A DNA stretch of 9,754 nucleotides. Source: Acidobacteria bacterium AH-259-L09. Its GTDB lineage: Bacteria; Acidobacteriota; UBA6911; RPQK01. The DNA lies in the NCBI GenBank assembly GCA_027717875.1, contig JALLOL010000081.1, positions 1 through 9,754 of the forward strand, written 5' to 3'. Below the pieces are notes generated by a model that worked only from the letters and a program-made list of their open reading frames with translations, ran no database searches and was not told the DNA's origin. The translations under genes were made by a program, and so were the position numbers. Positions 1 through 6,380 of the stretch are shown piece by piece (within the stretch, counting starts at the first letter, position 1; each line of letters begins with the position of its first letter).

Positions 1-372
1 CTCATGGGCAGCTTCTACTCCTTCCGCGATTTGGCGACAGACCTCCAGAGCTTCTTCTACAGTCAGTGGCCCTTTGGCCACCCGCTCAGCCAGGGTCTCT
101 CCCTCGACCAGCTCCAGAACAAGAAAATGAAGGCCATCCGAGTGCTCGAAGCTGTAAATCGCGGCGATGTTGGGATGGTTGAGCGATGCCAGGAGCTTGG
201 CTTCTCTCTCAAAGCGGGCCAGTCGCTCCCAATCCTGGGCGAATAGATCAGGCAGAACTTTAATGGCCACCTCACGCCCCAGGTTGGTGTCCTGGGCCCG
301 ATAGACTTCTCCCATGCCCCCTTCGCCGAGCTTTTCCAGAATCTTGTAATGGGAGATGCTCTTGCCGATCAT
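1..372 (-). CDS. Serine/threonine protein kinase, N-terminal part (cut by window edge)
   Basis: The 124 visible codons encode the N-lobe of a Hanks-type (PknB-like) kinase, which transfers phosphate from ATP to Ser or Thr of target proteins. The glycine-rich loop GEGGMG is at residues 16-21, the ATP-anchoring lysine in VAIK is Lys38, the helix-C glutamate in RFEREAK is Glu57, and HPNI follows at 66-69. The reading frame is still open at base 1, so the catalytic loop, activation loop and any C-terminal sensor domain lie outside the window. The ATG at 372 is the natural start: the protein begins MIGKSISHYKILEKLGEGGMG, as is usual for acidobacterial members, and AGGA (379-382) sits 6 nt before it. 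The gene is divergent from the transporter-like gene. The substrate and any membrane tail cannot be judged from this piece. Confidence 0.93.
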   Translation of the reverse strand, partial: MIGKSISHYKILEKLGEGGMGEVYRAQDTNLGREVAIKVLPDLFAQDWERLARFEREAKLLASLNHPNIAAIYSFEHSDGLHFLVLELVEGETLAERVAKGPLTVEEALEVCRQIAEGVEAAHE

Positions 373-404
373 CCTTGTTCCTACTTGTAATTAGGACTTC
401 CTAG

Positions 405-433
405 ATCGTAAACCTCAATGGCGTTAAAGACAA
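405..433 (-). promoter_or_regulatory. Possible sigma70-type promoter of the kinase gene
   Basis: On the minus strand, TTGTCT (428-433) and TACGAT (405-410) are separated by exactly 17 bp. Transcription would start near 398 and give a leader of about 25 nt that includes the AGGA ribosome site. This is a match by eye only. Confidence 0.35.
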
Positions 434-470
434 TGAAAATTGCCAGAGGGGTGGTACTCGCAAAGATTTC

Positions 471-479
471 TGCTATGAT
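471..479 (+). promoter_or_regulatory. Possible extended -10 promoter element of the transporter-like gene
   Basis: TGCTATGAT matches the extended -10 consensus (TGn followed by TAtaaT). No good -35 hexamer is seen at the right distance. It lies about 35 nt before the ATG at 514 and downstream of the alternative ATG at 418, which is part of the reason for preferring the later start. The same TGC-TAT arrangement occurs before two other genes in this window. Confidence 0.35.
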
Positions 480-513
480 GTTCGAAATTAGAGAGAATTC
501 GACACGCTCACCA

Positions 514-3276
514 ATGGACCAATTTGGGAGAAGATTCTTCAAGACCTTTGACTTGAGCCGTGACGAAGCGCCTACCGCCCTGCTGATGGCTCTGTACTTT
601 TTCATGGTCATGAGCTGCGTCAGTATTGTGAAGTCGCTTCAAAACGCTCTGTACCTGAGCAAAGTCGGCTTTGACTGGCATCTGCCCGGCCTTTATGTGG
701 TTCTGGCTGTCCTTTCCGTCCCGGTAGTGCTCCTGCAGAGGCATCTGGCTAAAAGATTCCTGAACGTTTGGCTCAACAGCTGGACGCTGCTGTTCTTTAC
801 ACTGAGTCTGGGCGTGTTCTTGGTTCTACTGCGACAAGAGCACTTCTGGGTGTATTTCGTCTTCTATGCCTGGGGCGCCATTTTCAGCGTTCTAGTCCCC
901 ACCCAGGGGTGGATGATTTCCTACGATCTATATACCACCCGCAAAGCCAAGCGTCTTTTTGCTATTCTGGGGACAGGAGGAATCCTGGGAGGGGCTTTCG
1001 GGGGTTACTACACCGCTCTGGCAGCGGAGACCCTTGGCACCACGGGGCTCCTTCTCCACGTCGGGATTTTTCTGGTGGGCATGCAGCTGGTGCTGTGGGT
1101 GACTTACCAGCGCAATCGGCGGCGACTGAGCCGCAAGCCGAGCTCCAGGCATGTGCCCGCCACACCGGGCCTTCAAGAAGGCTGGCTGGAGACTGGGCGC
1201 AAGCTGTTTCAATCCAATTACTTTTCTTATTTGGCGGCATTGACTTTGCTGACCGGTTTGACCACCACGGTGGTAGATCTGCAGTATAAGTGGAGCCTGG
1301 ACCAGCACTTCTCTGGGGCCGAGGTTCAGATCACACAGTTTTTTGGTACGTTGCTGGGGACCATCTTCGTTTTCTCGCTCCTGTTTCAATTGTTTGCCAC
1401 CAGTCGCATTCTACGCAACCTTGGGGTGGGTTTTGGGCTTCTGGTGCTTCCCTTCGCCCTAATAGTCGGATTGCTGGGCGTGCCCGTGACGACAGCCTTC
1501 CTGGCTGCCGTCGTGCTGAAGATGATTGACGGGTGCCTGCGCTCGTCCGTGAACCGGACCAGCATAGAGCTGCTCTACGTGCCCACACCAAACCAGGACA
1601 GGGTCACGATTAAGAGCTTCATCGATCTGGTGGTGGCCAGGCTGGGAGATGGGTTAGGGGCGGCCGCGTTTCTGCTCGTTTCGTTCTGGTTCATTTCTCC
1701 TCTCCACTCCATCGGGTTAATAGTCCTGATCGGAGCGGTTGGCTGGGCTCTTCTTTCGCTGCGACTGGGCGAAGAATACGTCCAGACTCTTCGCCGCACG
1801 TTGGAAATCCGGCCTACACCCACCGCTCGTCACGCCTTCCATTTTGAAGAGGCTGGGGCTGAGAAAATTCTTGTCACCGCTTTGAGCAGTCCCAATCCCA
1901 CGAAAGTTTACTTTGCCCTGCAGCAGTTGATTCTGATGCGCCCGGAAGAGGGACACACGGAAGACGCGAGCAGCCGCGGCGAAGAGATGATAGAAACTCA
2001 ACTGTCGGGTATTTTCAACGTTCAAGAGCCCGAGTGGCTGAAATCAGTCTCGGCGCTGGTTGATCATCCCGACTGGCGGGTCAGTAGCGCCGCCCTTCAT
2101 CTGATGATCCGTTACCAACCCGGCGAATACTTGCACCGACTGCGTAAGCACTTGAGCTCTGAGCAGCCTCCTGCAATGCTGTACTTGTTATATGTGGATC
2201 GCTACGTGGAAAAACCAGGCCCATACTTGAATCCTTCGCACGTTTTGCCCTGGTCCCAGAATTCCACCCCCGAACAAGCAACTATTCTAGCTCGGCTGAT
2301 GGGGAAAACTCGAAACCCCGCCTTCCTGCCGGTGCTTAGACAGTGGATGAAGGGGCCTCGAGGGAAAGCTACTCGAGCGGCTATTGAAGCCATCGGGCAC
2401 TACGCCGACCCTCAAATCGCCGACGATATCATCGCCCATCTACCGTCTTACTGGAGCCGCCTGGCAGCTCGCAAGGCCCTCGTCGCCTATGGAGATTCGG
2501 TGGTGCCTGTGTTGATTGAGAAGCTCCGTGACCCCAAGGTGGACCTCACGGTTAAAAGGGAAATTCCCCTCATTTTGACCCAGATCGGCAGCCAACCCTG
2601 CCGCGCCGGTCTGGTCGCTTCCTTGTACCTACCCGATTCGGTGGTCTCTTTCAGAGCCCTCAAGGGCCTCAACAAGATCCGTGACGTTGGAGAACTCTCC
2701 TACACGCAACCTTCTTTTCTACCGGTCCTGCAAATGTGGGCCAAGCAATACTATGAACTGCTCAACCTGGATCTGCTGCTGGAAAAGGGGAAGGGAGGGG
2801 CGGGGGAATTGCTGCGAAAAACGGTCAAAGAACGTATGGAATGGACCATTGAGAAGATATTTCGGGGATTGGGACTCTTCTTCCCCTTCGGAGATGCCTA
2901 TTTTTCGTATGTCGGCTACACGAGCGACCAAGAGGAGCTTCGCGAAAATGCCATTGAGTTGATCGATTCGAGGATTAAGGGTGAGTTGAGAAAGACGTTG
3001 CTCCCCATTTTTGCTGAAACAAACCCTGGCGAGGTGGCCCGCAAAGGCCGCCGGCTGTTTGGACTGTCATCGGGGTTAGACACGATTCTATCGGAGCTCC
3101 TGTTTGAGGGTGATCCCTGGCTCAAATGCTGTGTCATCGCGGCGACAGCGGCCCTGCACCTGGATTCCCTTAAAGACCGCATTCACCAGGCCTGCGAGGA
3201 TGTCAATCCAATGGTACGGGAAACCGCCCACCAGGCTCTGGCATTATGGGGGGAAAATCCCGTTTTTGGCCGCTAG
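514..3276 (+). CDS. Npt1/Npt2-like (ATP/ADP translocase-like) membrane protein with C-terminal HEAT repeats
   Basis: This 920-residue protein has two halves. Residues about 21-420 contain roughly 12 hydrophobic helices, for example near 21-41, 57-75, 88-106, 111-130, 149-171 and 178-198, then six more between 236 and 418. The loop YDLYTTRKAKRLFAILGTGG (137-156), the segment around LYVPTP (354-359) and KSFIDLVVARLGDGLGA (367-383) resemble the nucleotide transporter (Npt/Tlc) branch of the major facilitator fold. Residues about 445-920 are soluble and rich in HEAT-like helix pairs, for example near DHPDWRVSSAALHLM, RAAIEAIGHYADPQIADDI and NPMVRETAHQALAL. Parasite enzymes exchange ATP and ADP; free-living bacterial relatives with HEAT tails have no firmly known substrate, so transport of nucleotides is an inference. 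The frame is open back to 418, but membrane similarity begins only after Met at 514, and a -10-like element lies between the two. No strong Shine-Dalgarno precedes 514. Confidence 0.8.
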   Translation: MDQFGRRFFKTFDLSRDEAPTALLMALYFFMVMSCVSIVKSLQNALYLSKVGFDWHLPGLYVVLAVLSVPVVLLQRHLAKRFLNVWLNSWTLLFFTLSLGVFLVLLRQEHFWVYFVFYAWGAIFSVLVPTQGWMISYDLYTTRKAKRLFAILGTGGILGGAFGGYYTALAAETLGTTGLLLHVGIFLVGMQLVLWVTYQRNRRRLSRKPSSRHVPATPGLQEGWLETGRKLFQSNYFSYLAALTLLTGLTTTVVDLQYKWSLDQHFSGAEVQITQFFGTLLGTIFVFSLLFQLFATSRILRNLGVGFGLLVLPFALIVGLLGVPVTTAFLAAVVLKMIDGCLRSSVNRTSIELLYVPTPNQDRVTIKSFIDLVVARLGDGLGAAAFLLVSFWFISPLHSIGLIVLIGAVGWALLSLRLGEEYVQTLRRTLEIRPTPTARHAFHFEEAGAEKILVTALSSPNPTKVYFALQQLILMRPEEGHTEDASSRGEEMIETQLSGIFNVQEPEWLKSVSALVDHPDWRVSSAALHLMIRYQPGEYLHRLRKHLSSEQPPAMLYLLYVDRYVEKPGPYLNPSHVLPWSQNSTPEQATILARLMGKTRNPAFLPVLRQWMKGPRGKATRAAIEAIGHYADPQIADDIIAHLPSYWSRLAARKALVAYGDSVVPVLIEKLRDPKVDLTVKREIPLILTQIGSQPCRAGLVASLYLPDSVVSFRALKGLNKIRDVGELSYTQPSFLPVLQMWAKQYYELLNLDLLLEKGKGGAGELLRKTVKERMEWTIEKIFRGLGLFFPFGDAYFSYVGYTSDQEELRENAIELIDSRIKGELRKTLLPIFAETNPGEVARKGRRLFGLSSGLDTILSELLFEGDPWLKCCVIAATAALHLDSLKDRIHQACEDVNPMVRETAHQALALWGENPVFGR

Positions 3277-3287
3277 CGAGGGCGGCG

Positions 3288-3455
3288 CCTTCGTCCGTTC
3301 GTGCCTTCGTGACGGGGTGCTTTCGCACTTTTCCCGCTCTGGTATGTTCGTGATTTTGTGCTTTCACGGCATTTCGTCCTTTCGGCTCATCAACACCACT
3401 GACACTCAGATCCTCTCAGCACAGCACCAATCCCGAAGGCACGAACGCACGAAGG
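3288..3455. repeat. Degenerate TTCGTGC-type repeats forming a 22-bp inverted pair
   Basis: The 228-bp gap 3277-3504 has no gene. Bases 3288-3309 and 3434-3455 are inverted copies matching at 21 of 22 positions, with 124 bp between them. Each arm is itself built from reiterated TTCGTGC-like units, and more TTCGT or TTCGC words occur on the plus strand at about 3322, 3347, 3373 and 3380. No open frame, transposase remnant or obvious target-site duplication was seen. It could be a small non-autonomous element, or simply a degenerate tandem array that has expanded on both strands. Confidence 0.65.
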
Positions 3456-3468
3456 CACGGAAACACAG

Positions 3469-3497
3469 TTAACCCGGGCCAATTCTTCGGCTACAAT
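3469..3497 (+). promoter_or_regulatory. Probable promoter of the dehydratase-like gene, close to its ATG
   Basis: TTAACC (3469-3474) and TACAAT (3492-3497) are spaced by 17 bp. The -10 hexamer ends 7 nt before the ATG at 3505, so transcription would be expected to begin at or next to the start codon. No Shine-Dalgarno is present in the sequence between them, which fits a leaderless message. Confidence 0.5.
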
Positions 3498-3504
3498 AGC
3501 GAGC

Positions 3505-4725
3505 ATGAAACGCAGATCCTTTTTGAAGTCGGCACTTGTGAGTACCAGCGCAGTTTTGGCCGGAGCGCCTCTTGTACAGGCCAAGCTCCCCAAGCTGAGG
3601 ATTACCAGGATTCGCCACTACTTGTCTCCCAATCCCCGGCCCACCTTCAACCAGAGTACGAACATCGTGACGGTGGAAACCGATCAGGGGATCACGGGGA
3701 TTGGCGAAGGAGGCTCCAAGAACAGCATTGAGCAATGCGCTGGCATGTTGATTGGAGAGGATCCCGCTCGAATCGAGCATCTCTGGCAAATGATGTACCG
3801 CGGCTACTTCTACCCTCCTGGTCGCGAGAAGTTGCATGCCCTTGGTGCCCTCGACATGGCGTTATGGGACATCAAAGGCAAGGCCCTGGGCGTACCGGTC
3901 TACGAGCTGCTGGGCGGGCTGACGCGTGAGCATGTCGAGTGCTATTCCACTGGATTCCCGCGTCAGGAGAGCCTGAGGGAAACGGCACGGGCTTGCATTG
4001 AAGCCGGATTTCGGGCCTTTCGCACTTCGGTCGCCAGCCCCGGCGGGGACGCTCCATTCAACTCGCATCAGATGGTGCAGAGGACCTACCAAAACTGTCT
4101 GGAAATCCGTGAAGGTGTTGGCAAAGACGGCGATTGGGCCATTGACTATCACACCCGTCTCGATGTGTCGGACGCGGTCCGTTTGAGCACCTTGATCGAA
4201 GATTTAGAGCCCTACTTTGTCGAGGATCTAATTCGCTCCGAGAATCCTGGGATCTACCGGACGCTGCGCCAGCAGGTCAAAGTGCCCATTGCCGTAGGCG
4301 AGCAGTTTGGTGATCGTTGGGACATCAACGAGCTGATCGAGCAGCACCTGATCGATTACTCGCGAGTCACATTACCCAATGTGGGGGGCATCACCGAGTT
4401 CATGAAACTGGCGGCCCTGTGTGAAACACATTATGTTGGCCTGGTGCCTCACTTCACCGGTCCGGTCTCTACGGCGGCTCTGGCGCACGTTTGCGGCGCT
4501 TTCTCGGGTCCTGTATTGATGGAAATGCGCCGTGCAGGTCCAGGCGAGGAGCCCCATTTGCCCCAACATTTTGACTTCCGAAATGGCAAGGTGTGGCCCA
4601 ACAGACGACCTGGCCTGGGCATCGAATTTCGTCCCAGCCGCGCTCAGTTGCTGGTGGAGATCACCGAGCGCTCCAGACCAATCCCAATGTTCCGGCGCCC
4701 TGACGGCTCGATCACCAACTGGTAG
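3505..4725 (+). CDS. Tat-exported mandelate racemase/muconate lactonizing family protein, galactonate-dehydratase-like
   Basis: The 406-residue enolase-superfamily protein is expected to abstract a proton next to a carboxylate and probably to dehydrate a sugar acid. It opens with a twin-arginine signal (KRRSFLKS at residues 2-9, a hydrophobic stretch, then a likely AxA-type cut near VQA26), so it should act outside the cytoplasm. The capping domain covers about 30-140 and the barrel follows. Metal ligands fit Asp214, Glu240 (YFVEDL) and Glu266 (AVGEQFGD). DxH with His216, His316 in VPHFTGP and Glu340 match the catalytic arrangement of the galactonate/gluconate dehydratase subgroup rather than the KxK lysines of mandelate racemase. 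The substrate cannot be assigned from sequence alone. The start is fixed by the signal peptide. The gene stands alone between two repeat-bearing gaps, with no sugar transporter or dehydrogenase beside it. Confidence 0.88.
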   Translation: MKRRSFLKSALVSTSAVLAGAPLVQAKLPKLRITRIRHYLSPNPRPTFNQSTNIVTVETDQGITGIGEGGSKNSIEQCAGMLIGEDPARIEHLWQMMYRGYFYPPGREKLHALGALDMALWDIKGKALGVPVYELLGGLTREHVECYSTGFPRQESLRETARACIEAGFRAFRTSVASPGGDAPFNSHQMVQRTYQNCLEIREGVGKDGDWAIDYHTRLDVSDAVRLSTLIEDLEPYFVEDLIRSENPGIYRTLRQQVKVPIAVGEQFGDRWDINELIEQHLIDYSRVTLPNVGGITEFMKLAALCETHYVGLVPHFTGPVSTAALAHVCGAFSGPVLMEMRRAGPGEEPHLPQHFDFRNGKVWPNRRPGLGIEFRPSRAQLLVEITERSRPIPMFRRPDGSITNW

Positions 4726-4758
4726 AGGTCAGCCGCAGATTTGTTTTCGTGTGAACCG

Positions 4759-4832
4759 CAAGGCAAGGCAGAACCGGATCAAAAATTAGTCTCGAGTCAT
4801 CAGGGATTGTCAAGGCGAGGCGAGAACCGAAT
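4759..4832 (+). repeat. Short degenerate direct repeat upstream of the lipoprotein gene
   Basis: CAAGGCAAGGCAGAACCGG (4759-4777) recurs as CAAGGCGAGGCGAGAACCG (4811-4829), with one inserted base and a few substitutions. The pair lies in the 125-bp gap before the lipoprotein gene. It may be an operator-like pair or a chance duplication; nothing distinguishes these. Confidence 0.3.
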
Positions 4833-4834
4833 TG

Positions 4835-4843
4835 TGCTATATT
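4835..4843 (+). promoter_or_regulatory. Extended -10 promoter immediately before the lipoprotein gene
   Basis: TGCTATATT fits an extended -10 element. Its hexamer (4838-4843) ends 7 nt before the GTG at 4851, so the transcript would start at or just before the start codon. TTGTCA at 4807-4812 is too far upstream (25 bp) to be a normal -35. Confidence 0.5.
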
Positions 4844-4850
4844 GGCAGCT

Positions 4851-5420
4851 GTGAAAAGGCTGGGCGTCTGTCTGTTTCTCTTAGCATCGCTTGCTTGCGG
4901 AAAGAGCCTGGAAAAACAGGTTCAGGATCAGGTTCGTACCTTTGCCAATGCCTCTCTCGGAGACAAGCAGGTCGAAGTAAAAAATGTGCGGAGAATGGGT
5001 GATCAGGCCGTAGCAGAGATTGAAATCACCACAGCCGTGAGATTGACGAAGAAGGATGGAAAGTGGGTCATCGATGAGTTCCGGATTGGCGACCGGCGTT
5101 GGGAAAAGGCGGAAGACATTTTGGAGGTGATCAACGAGAAGCGAACTGGAAAGACTCTTCAACAGATGAACCTGCTGGCCGAGAGAATTCTCCGCTACAC
5201 CGATGTCAATGGCCAGGTTCCCCAGGTTTCAAGCTTTGAGGCTCTTATCGATCTGCTAACGCCTCAGTTTCTGGATCGGATTATTCGCATTGATGCTTGG
5301 TCCAACCCTTTTTCCTACCAGGCTACAGGAGCTAATGAATACAATTTAAGGTCAGCTGGACCCGATGGAAATCTGGGGACGCCCGACGACCTCGTTACAA
5401 GAATGAGGAATGGCGAATGA
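4851..5420 (+). CDS. Predicted lipoprotein with a GspG pseudopilin-like C-terminal domain
   Basis: The 189-residue product starts MKRLGVCLFLLASLACGK, a short charged then hydrophobic signal ending in a Cys16 that could be lipidated; the box SLAC is not the strict LxxC form. The middle (about 20-95) is charged and partly strand-forming. The C-terminal third, from about 115, contains DVNGQVPQV, DAWSNPFSYQ and LRSAGPDGNLGTPDDL, the pattern of the calcium-binding C-terminal core of type II secretion major pseudopilins (T2SSG). The prepilin cleavage site and long N-terminal helix of a true pseudopilin are missing, so the protein is unlikely to be a pilus subunit. Function is unknown. GTG at 4851 is chosen over an in-frame TTG at 4842 because it places the positive charges at the very N-terminus, while the TTG overlaps the -10 element. 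The gene is convergent with ribA. Confidence 0.78.
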   Translation: MKRLGVCLFLLASLACGKSLEKQVQDQVRTFANASLGDKQVEVKNVRRMGDQAVAEIEITTAVRLTKKDGKWVIDEFRIGDRRWEKAEDILEVINEKRTGKTLQQMNLLAERILRYTDVNGQVPQVSSFEALIDLLTPQFLDRIIRIDAWSNPFSYQATGANEYNLRSAGPDGNLGTPDDLVTRMRNGE

Positions 5421-5424
5421 GGAA
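5401..5424 (+). repeat. GAATGAGGAA direct repeat across the lipoprotein stop codon
   Basis: GAATGAGGAA occurs at 5401-5410 and again at 5415-5424, separated by TGGC. The stop codon TGA (5418-5420) lies in the second copy, so the last residues (RMRNGE) are encoded by repeat sequence. Confidence 0.55.
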
Positions 5425-5493
5425 CGTCAAATGCCCTATATATGGGCTTCCGCGTGCCAAATCATTAGTTCTGGATTCTCACTCCTTATTCCG

Positions 5494-5549
5494 GCTCTTG
5501 ACATTCGAAATTCGAAATTCGAAATTCGAAATTCGACATTCTCAAGAGC
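5494..5549. repeat. Heptamer tandem repeat (ATTCGAA) inside an inverted repeat, between convergent genes
   Basis: Four perfect ATTCGAA units (5503-5530) are followed by a fifth with one change (ATTCGAC, 5531-5537) and a partial sixth. GCTCTTGA (5494-5501) and its exact complement TCAAGAGC (5542-5549) flank the array, and every unit contains the palindrome TTCGAA. The right arm ends on the first base of the ribA stop codon. Folded RNA from either strand could form a long A/T-rich hairpin, so it may serve as a shared terminator, but there is no classic GC stem with a U run. Confidence 0.75.
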
Positions 5550-6151
5550 TAATCTAACAAGTGTCCCAGCTTTTCTTTCTTGGTTTTTAAGTATTTTTCG
5601 GAAAGGTGTGAGCCCCTTATCACCAGAGGGACACGCTCGACGACTCGGATTCCCTCAGCTTCCAACCCTTGGATCTTGGCCGGATTGTTCGACATCAAAC
5701 GAATTGCTGCAATGTCAAAATATTTCAGAATTTGAGCACAGAAGGCGTACGAGCGCTGATCCGCCCCAAACCCCAACTTTACGTTGGCTTCAACCGTGTC
5801 GACTCCACGATCCTGAAGCTCATAGGCGTAAAGTTTGTTCAGGAGACCAATGCCCCGCCCTTCCTGCATTTGATAGATGAGAAGGCCGCGGCCGGAGGCT
5901 TCGATCCTGGCCAGAGCTTTCTCCAGTTGTTCGCCGCAATCACATCGCAAAGAGTGAAGTGTGTCCCCGGTGAAGCATTGGGAATGAATACGAACGAGTG
6001 GAACCAGATCCTTTTCCAGGCGCCCTTTGACCACTGCCACCGCCTGCTCTCGGTCGACCTCGTTCTCGAATCCGAATATTTCAAACTCACCAAAGCGCGT
6101 CGGTAACAGGGCACGCGGAACTTTATCCAACCTCAGACGAACCTTCTCCAT
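5549..6151 (-). CDS. ribA: GTP cyclohydrolase II
   Basis: The enzyme opens the imidazole ring of GTP, releasing formate and pyrophosphate, and makes the first pyrimidine intermediate of riboflavin synthesis in the cytoplasm. The 200-residue product is about the length of stand-alone RibA proteins and has no fused RibB domain. VRIHSQCFTGDTLHSLRCDC contains the zinc ligands Cys59, Cys70 and Cys72. QEGRGIGL (96-103) and the nearby KLYAYELQDRGVDTVEAN complete the GTP-binding and catalytic core, and LMSNNPAKI (152-160) is also typical. The frame continues to a GTG at 6169, but ATG at 6151 gives the usual N-terminus (MEKVRLRL), and the upstream codons overlap the -10 element. No other riboflavin gene and no FMN riboswitch are visible, so ribA appears to be a single-gene unit here. 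Confidence 0.95.
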   Translation of the reverse strand: MEKVRLRLDKVPRALLPTRFGEFEIFGFENEVDREQAVAVVKGRLEKDLVPLVRIHSQCFTGDTLHSLRCDCGEQLEKALARIEASGRGLLIYQMQEGRGIGLLNKLYAYELQDRGVDTVEANVKLGFGADQRSYAFCAQILKYFDIAAIRLMSNNPAKIQGLEAEGIRVVERVPLVIRGSHLSEKYLKTKKEKLGHLLD

Positions 6152-6159
6152 ATGCCCAA

Positions 6160-6168
6160 AGTATAGCA
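6160..6168 (-). promoter_or_regulatory. Extended -10 promoter immediately before ribA
   Basis: Read on the minus strand, TGCTATACT is a near-consensus extended -10 element. The hexamer (6160-6165) ends 8 nt before the ATG at 6151, leaving a leader of about 0-2 nt. No Shine-Dalgarno can fit in that space. A -35 is not evident. Confidence 0.5.
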
Positions 6169-6239
6169 CGCGACAAAGTCGAATCCCCTTTCTCAGGAAG
6201 CCTAATTCAATTCAGCCGATCGCGGAATCGGGCATCTCA

Positions 6240-6301
6240 CTAGTCCGCATTTCTCACACCAGGTCGTCACGAAGCGACCGGGTGTGATAAATGCGGACTA
6301 G
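6240..6301. repeat. Palindromic repeat, full-length copy (REP-like), upstream of the diguanylate cyclase
   Basis: Arms 6240-6266 and 6275-6301 pair at 25 of 27 positions around the 8-nt loop TCACGAAG. The outer stem is CTAGTCCGCATTT with AAATGCGGACTAG, and the inner stem GGTCG with CGACC. The copy lies in the 229-bp space between the divergent ribA and diguanylate cyclase genes. A related copy lies at 7885-7934, sharing CCGCAT...ATGCGG and the core TCGTCACGAA in the same orientation. No long U run follows, so terminator function is uncertain. Confidence 0.85.
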
Positions 6302-6380
6302 GTGGAGGCTTGCTTCGACAGGTTTTCTCAGGACAAACCACTTGTCTTTCAGAATCACGCTGTGTTACGAATTAAATAGT

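Noticed and set aside
418..513. Longer start for the transporter-like gene (ATG at 418)
   Set aside because: The 32 extra residues resemble no membrane-protein N-terminus, have no ribosome site, and cover an extended -10 element.
928..1389. Minus-strand open frames inside the transporter-like gene
   Set aside because: They are complementary-strand shadows of a conserved membrane domain, rich in Gln, Arg and Pro as expected for antisense frames.
3252..3269. Possible terminator at the end of the transporter-like gene (GGGA/TCCC before a T run)
   Set aside because: The stem is only about 4 bp with a 3-nt loop and lies inside the coding sequence, so it is too weak to call.
5503..5537. CRISPR-like array
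   Set aside because: The 7-bp units are contiguous with no spacers, and no cas gene is present.
5410..5880. Plus-strand open frame running through the heptamer array
   Set aside because: It is composed of repeat and antisense-ribA sequence, with no recognisable protein feature.
5669..6106. Open frame on the plus strand, about 145 codons
   Set aside because: It is antisense to ribA, whose conserved motifs fix the true frame.
6291..6380. Longer start for the diguanylate cyclase (ATG at 6291)
   Set aside because: The start lies in the right arm of the palindromic repeat and the added residues are not family-like. The membrane protein begins naturally at 6381.
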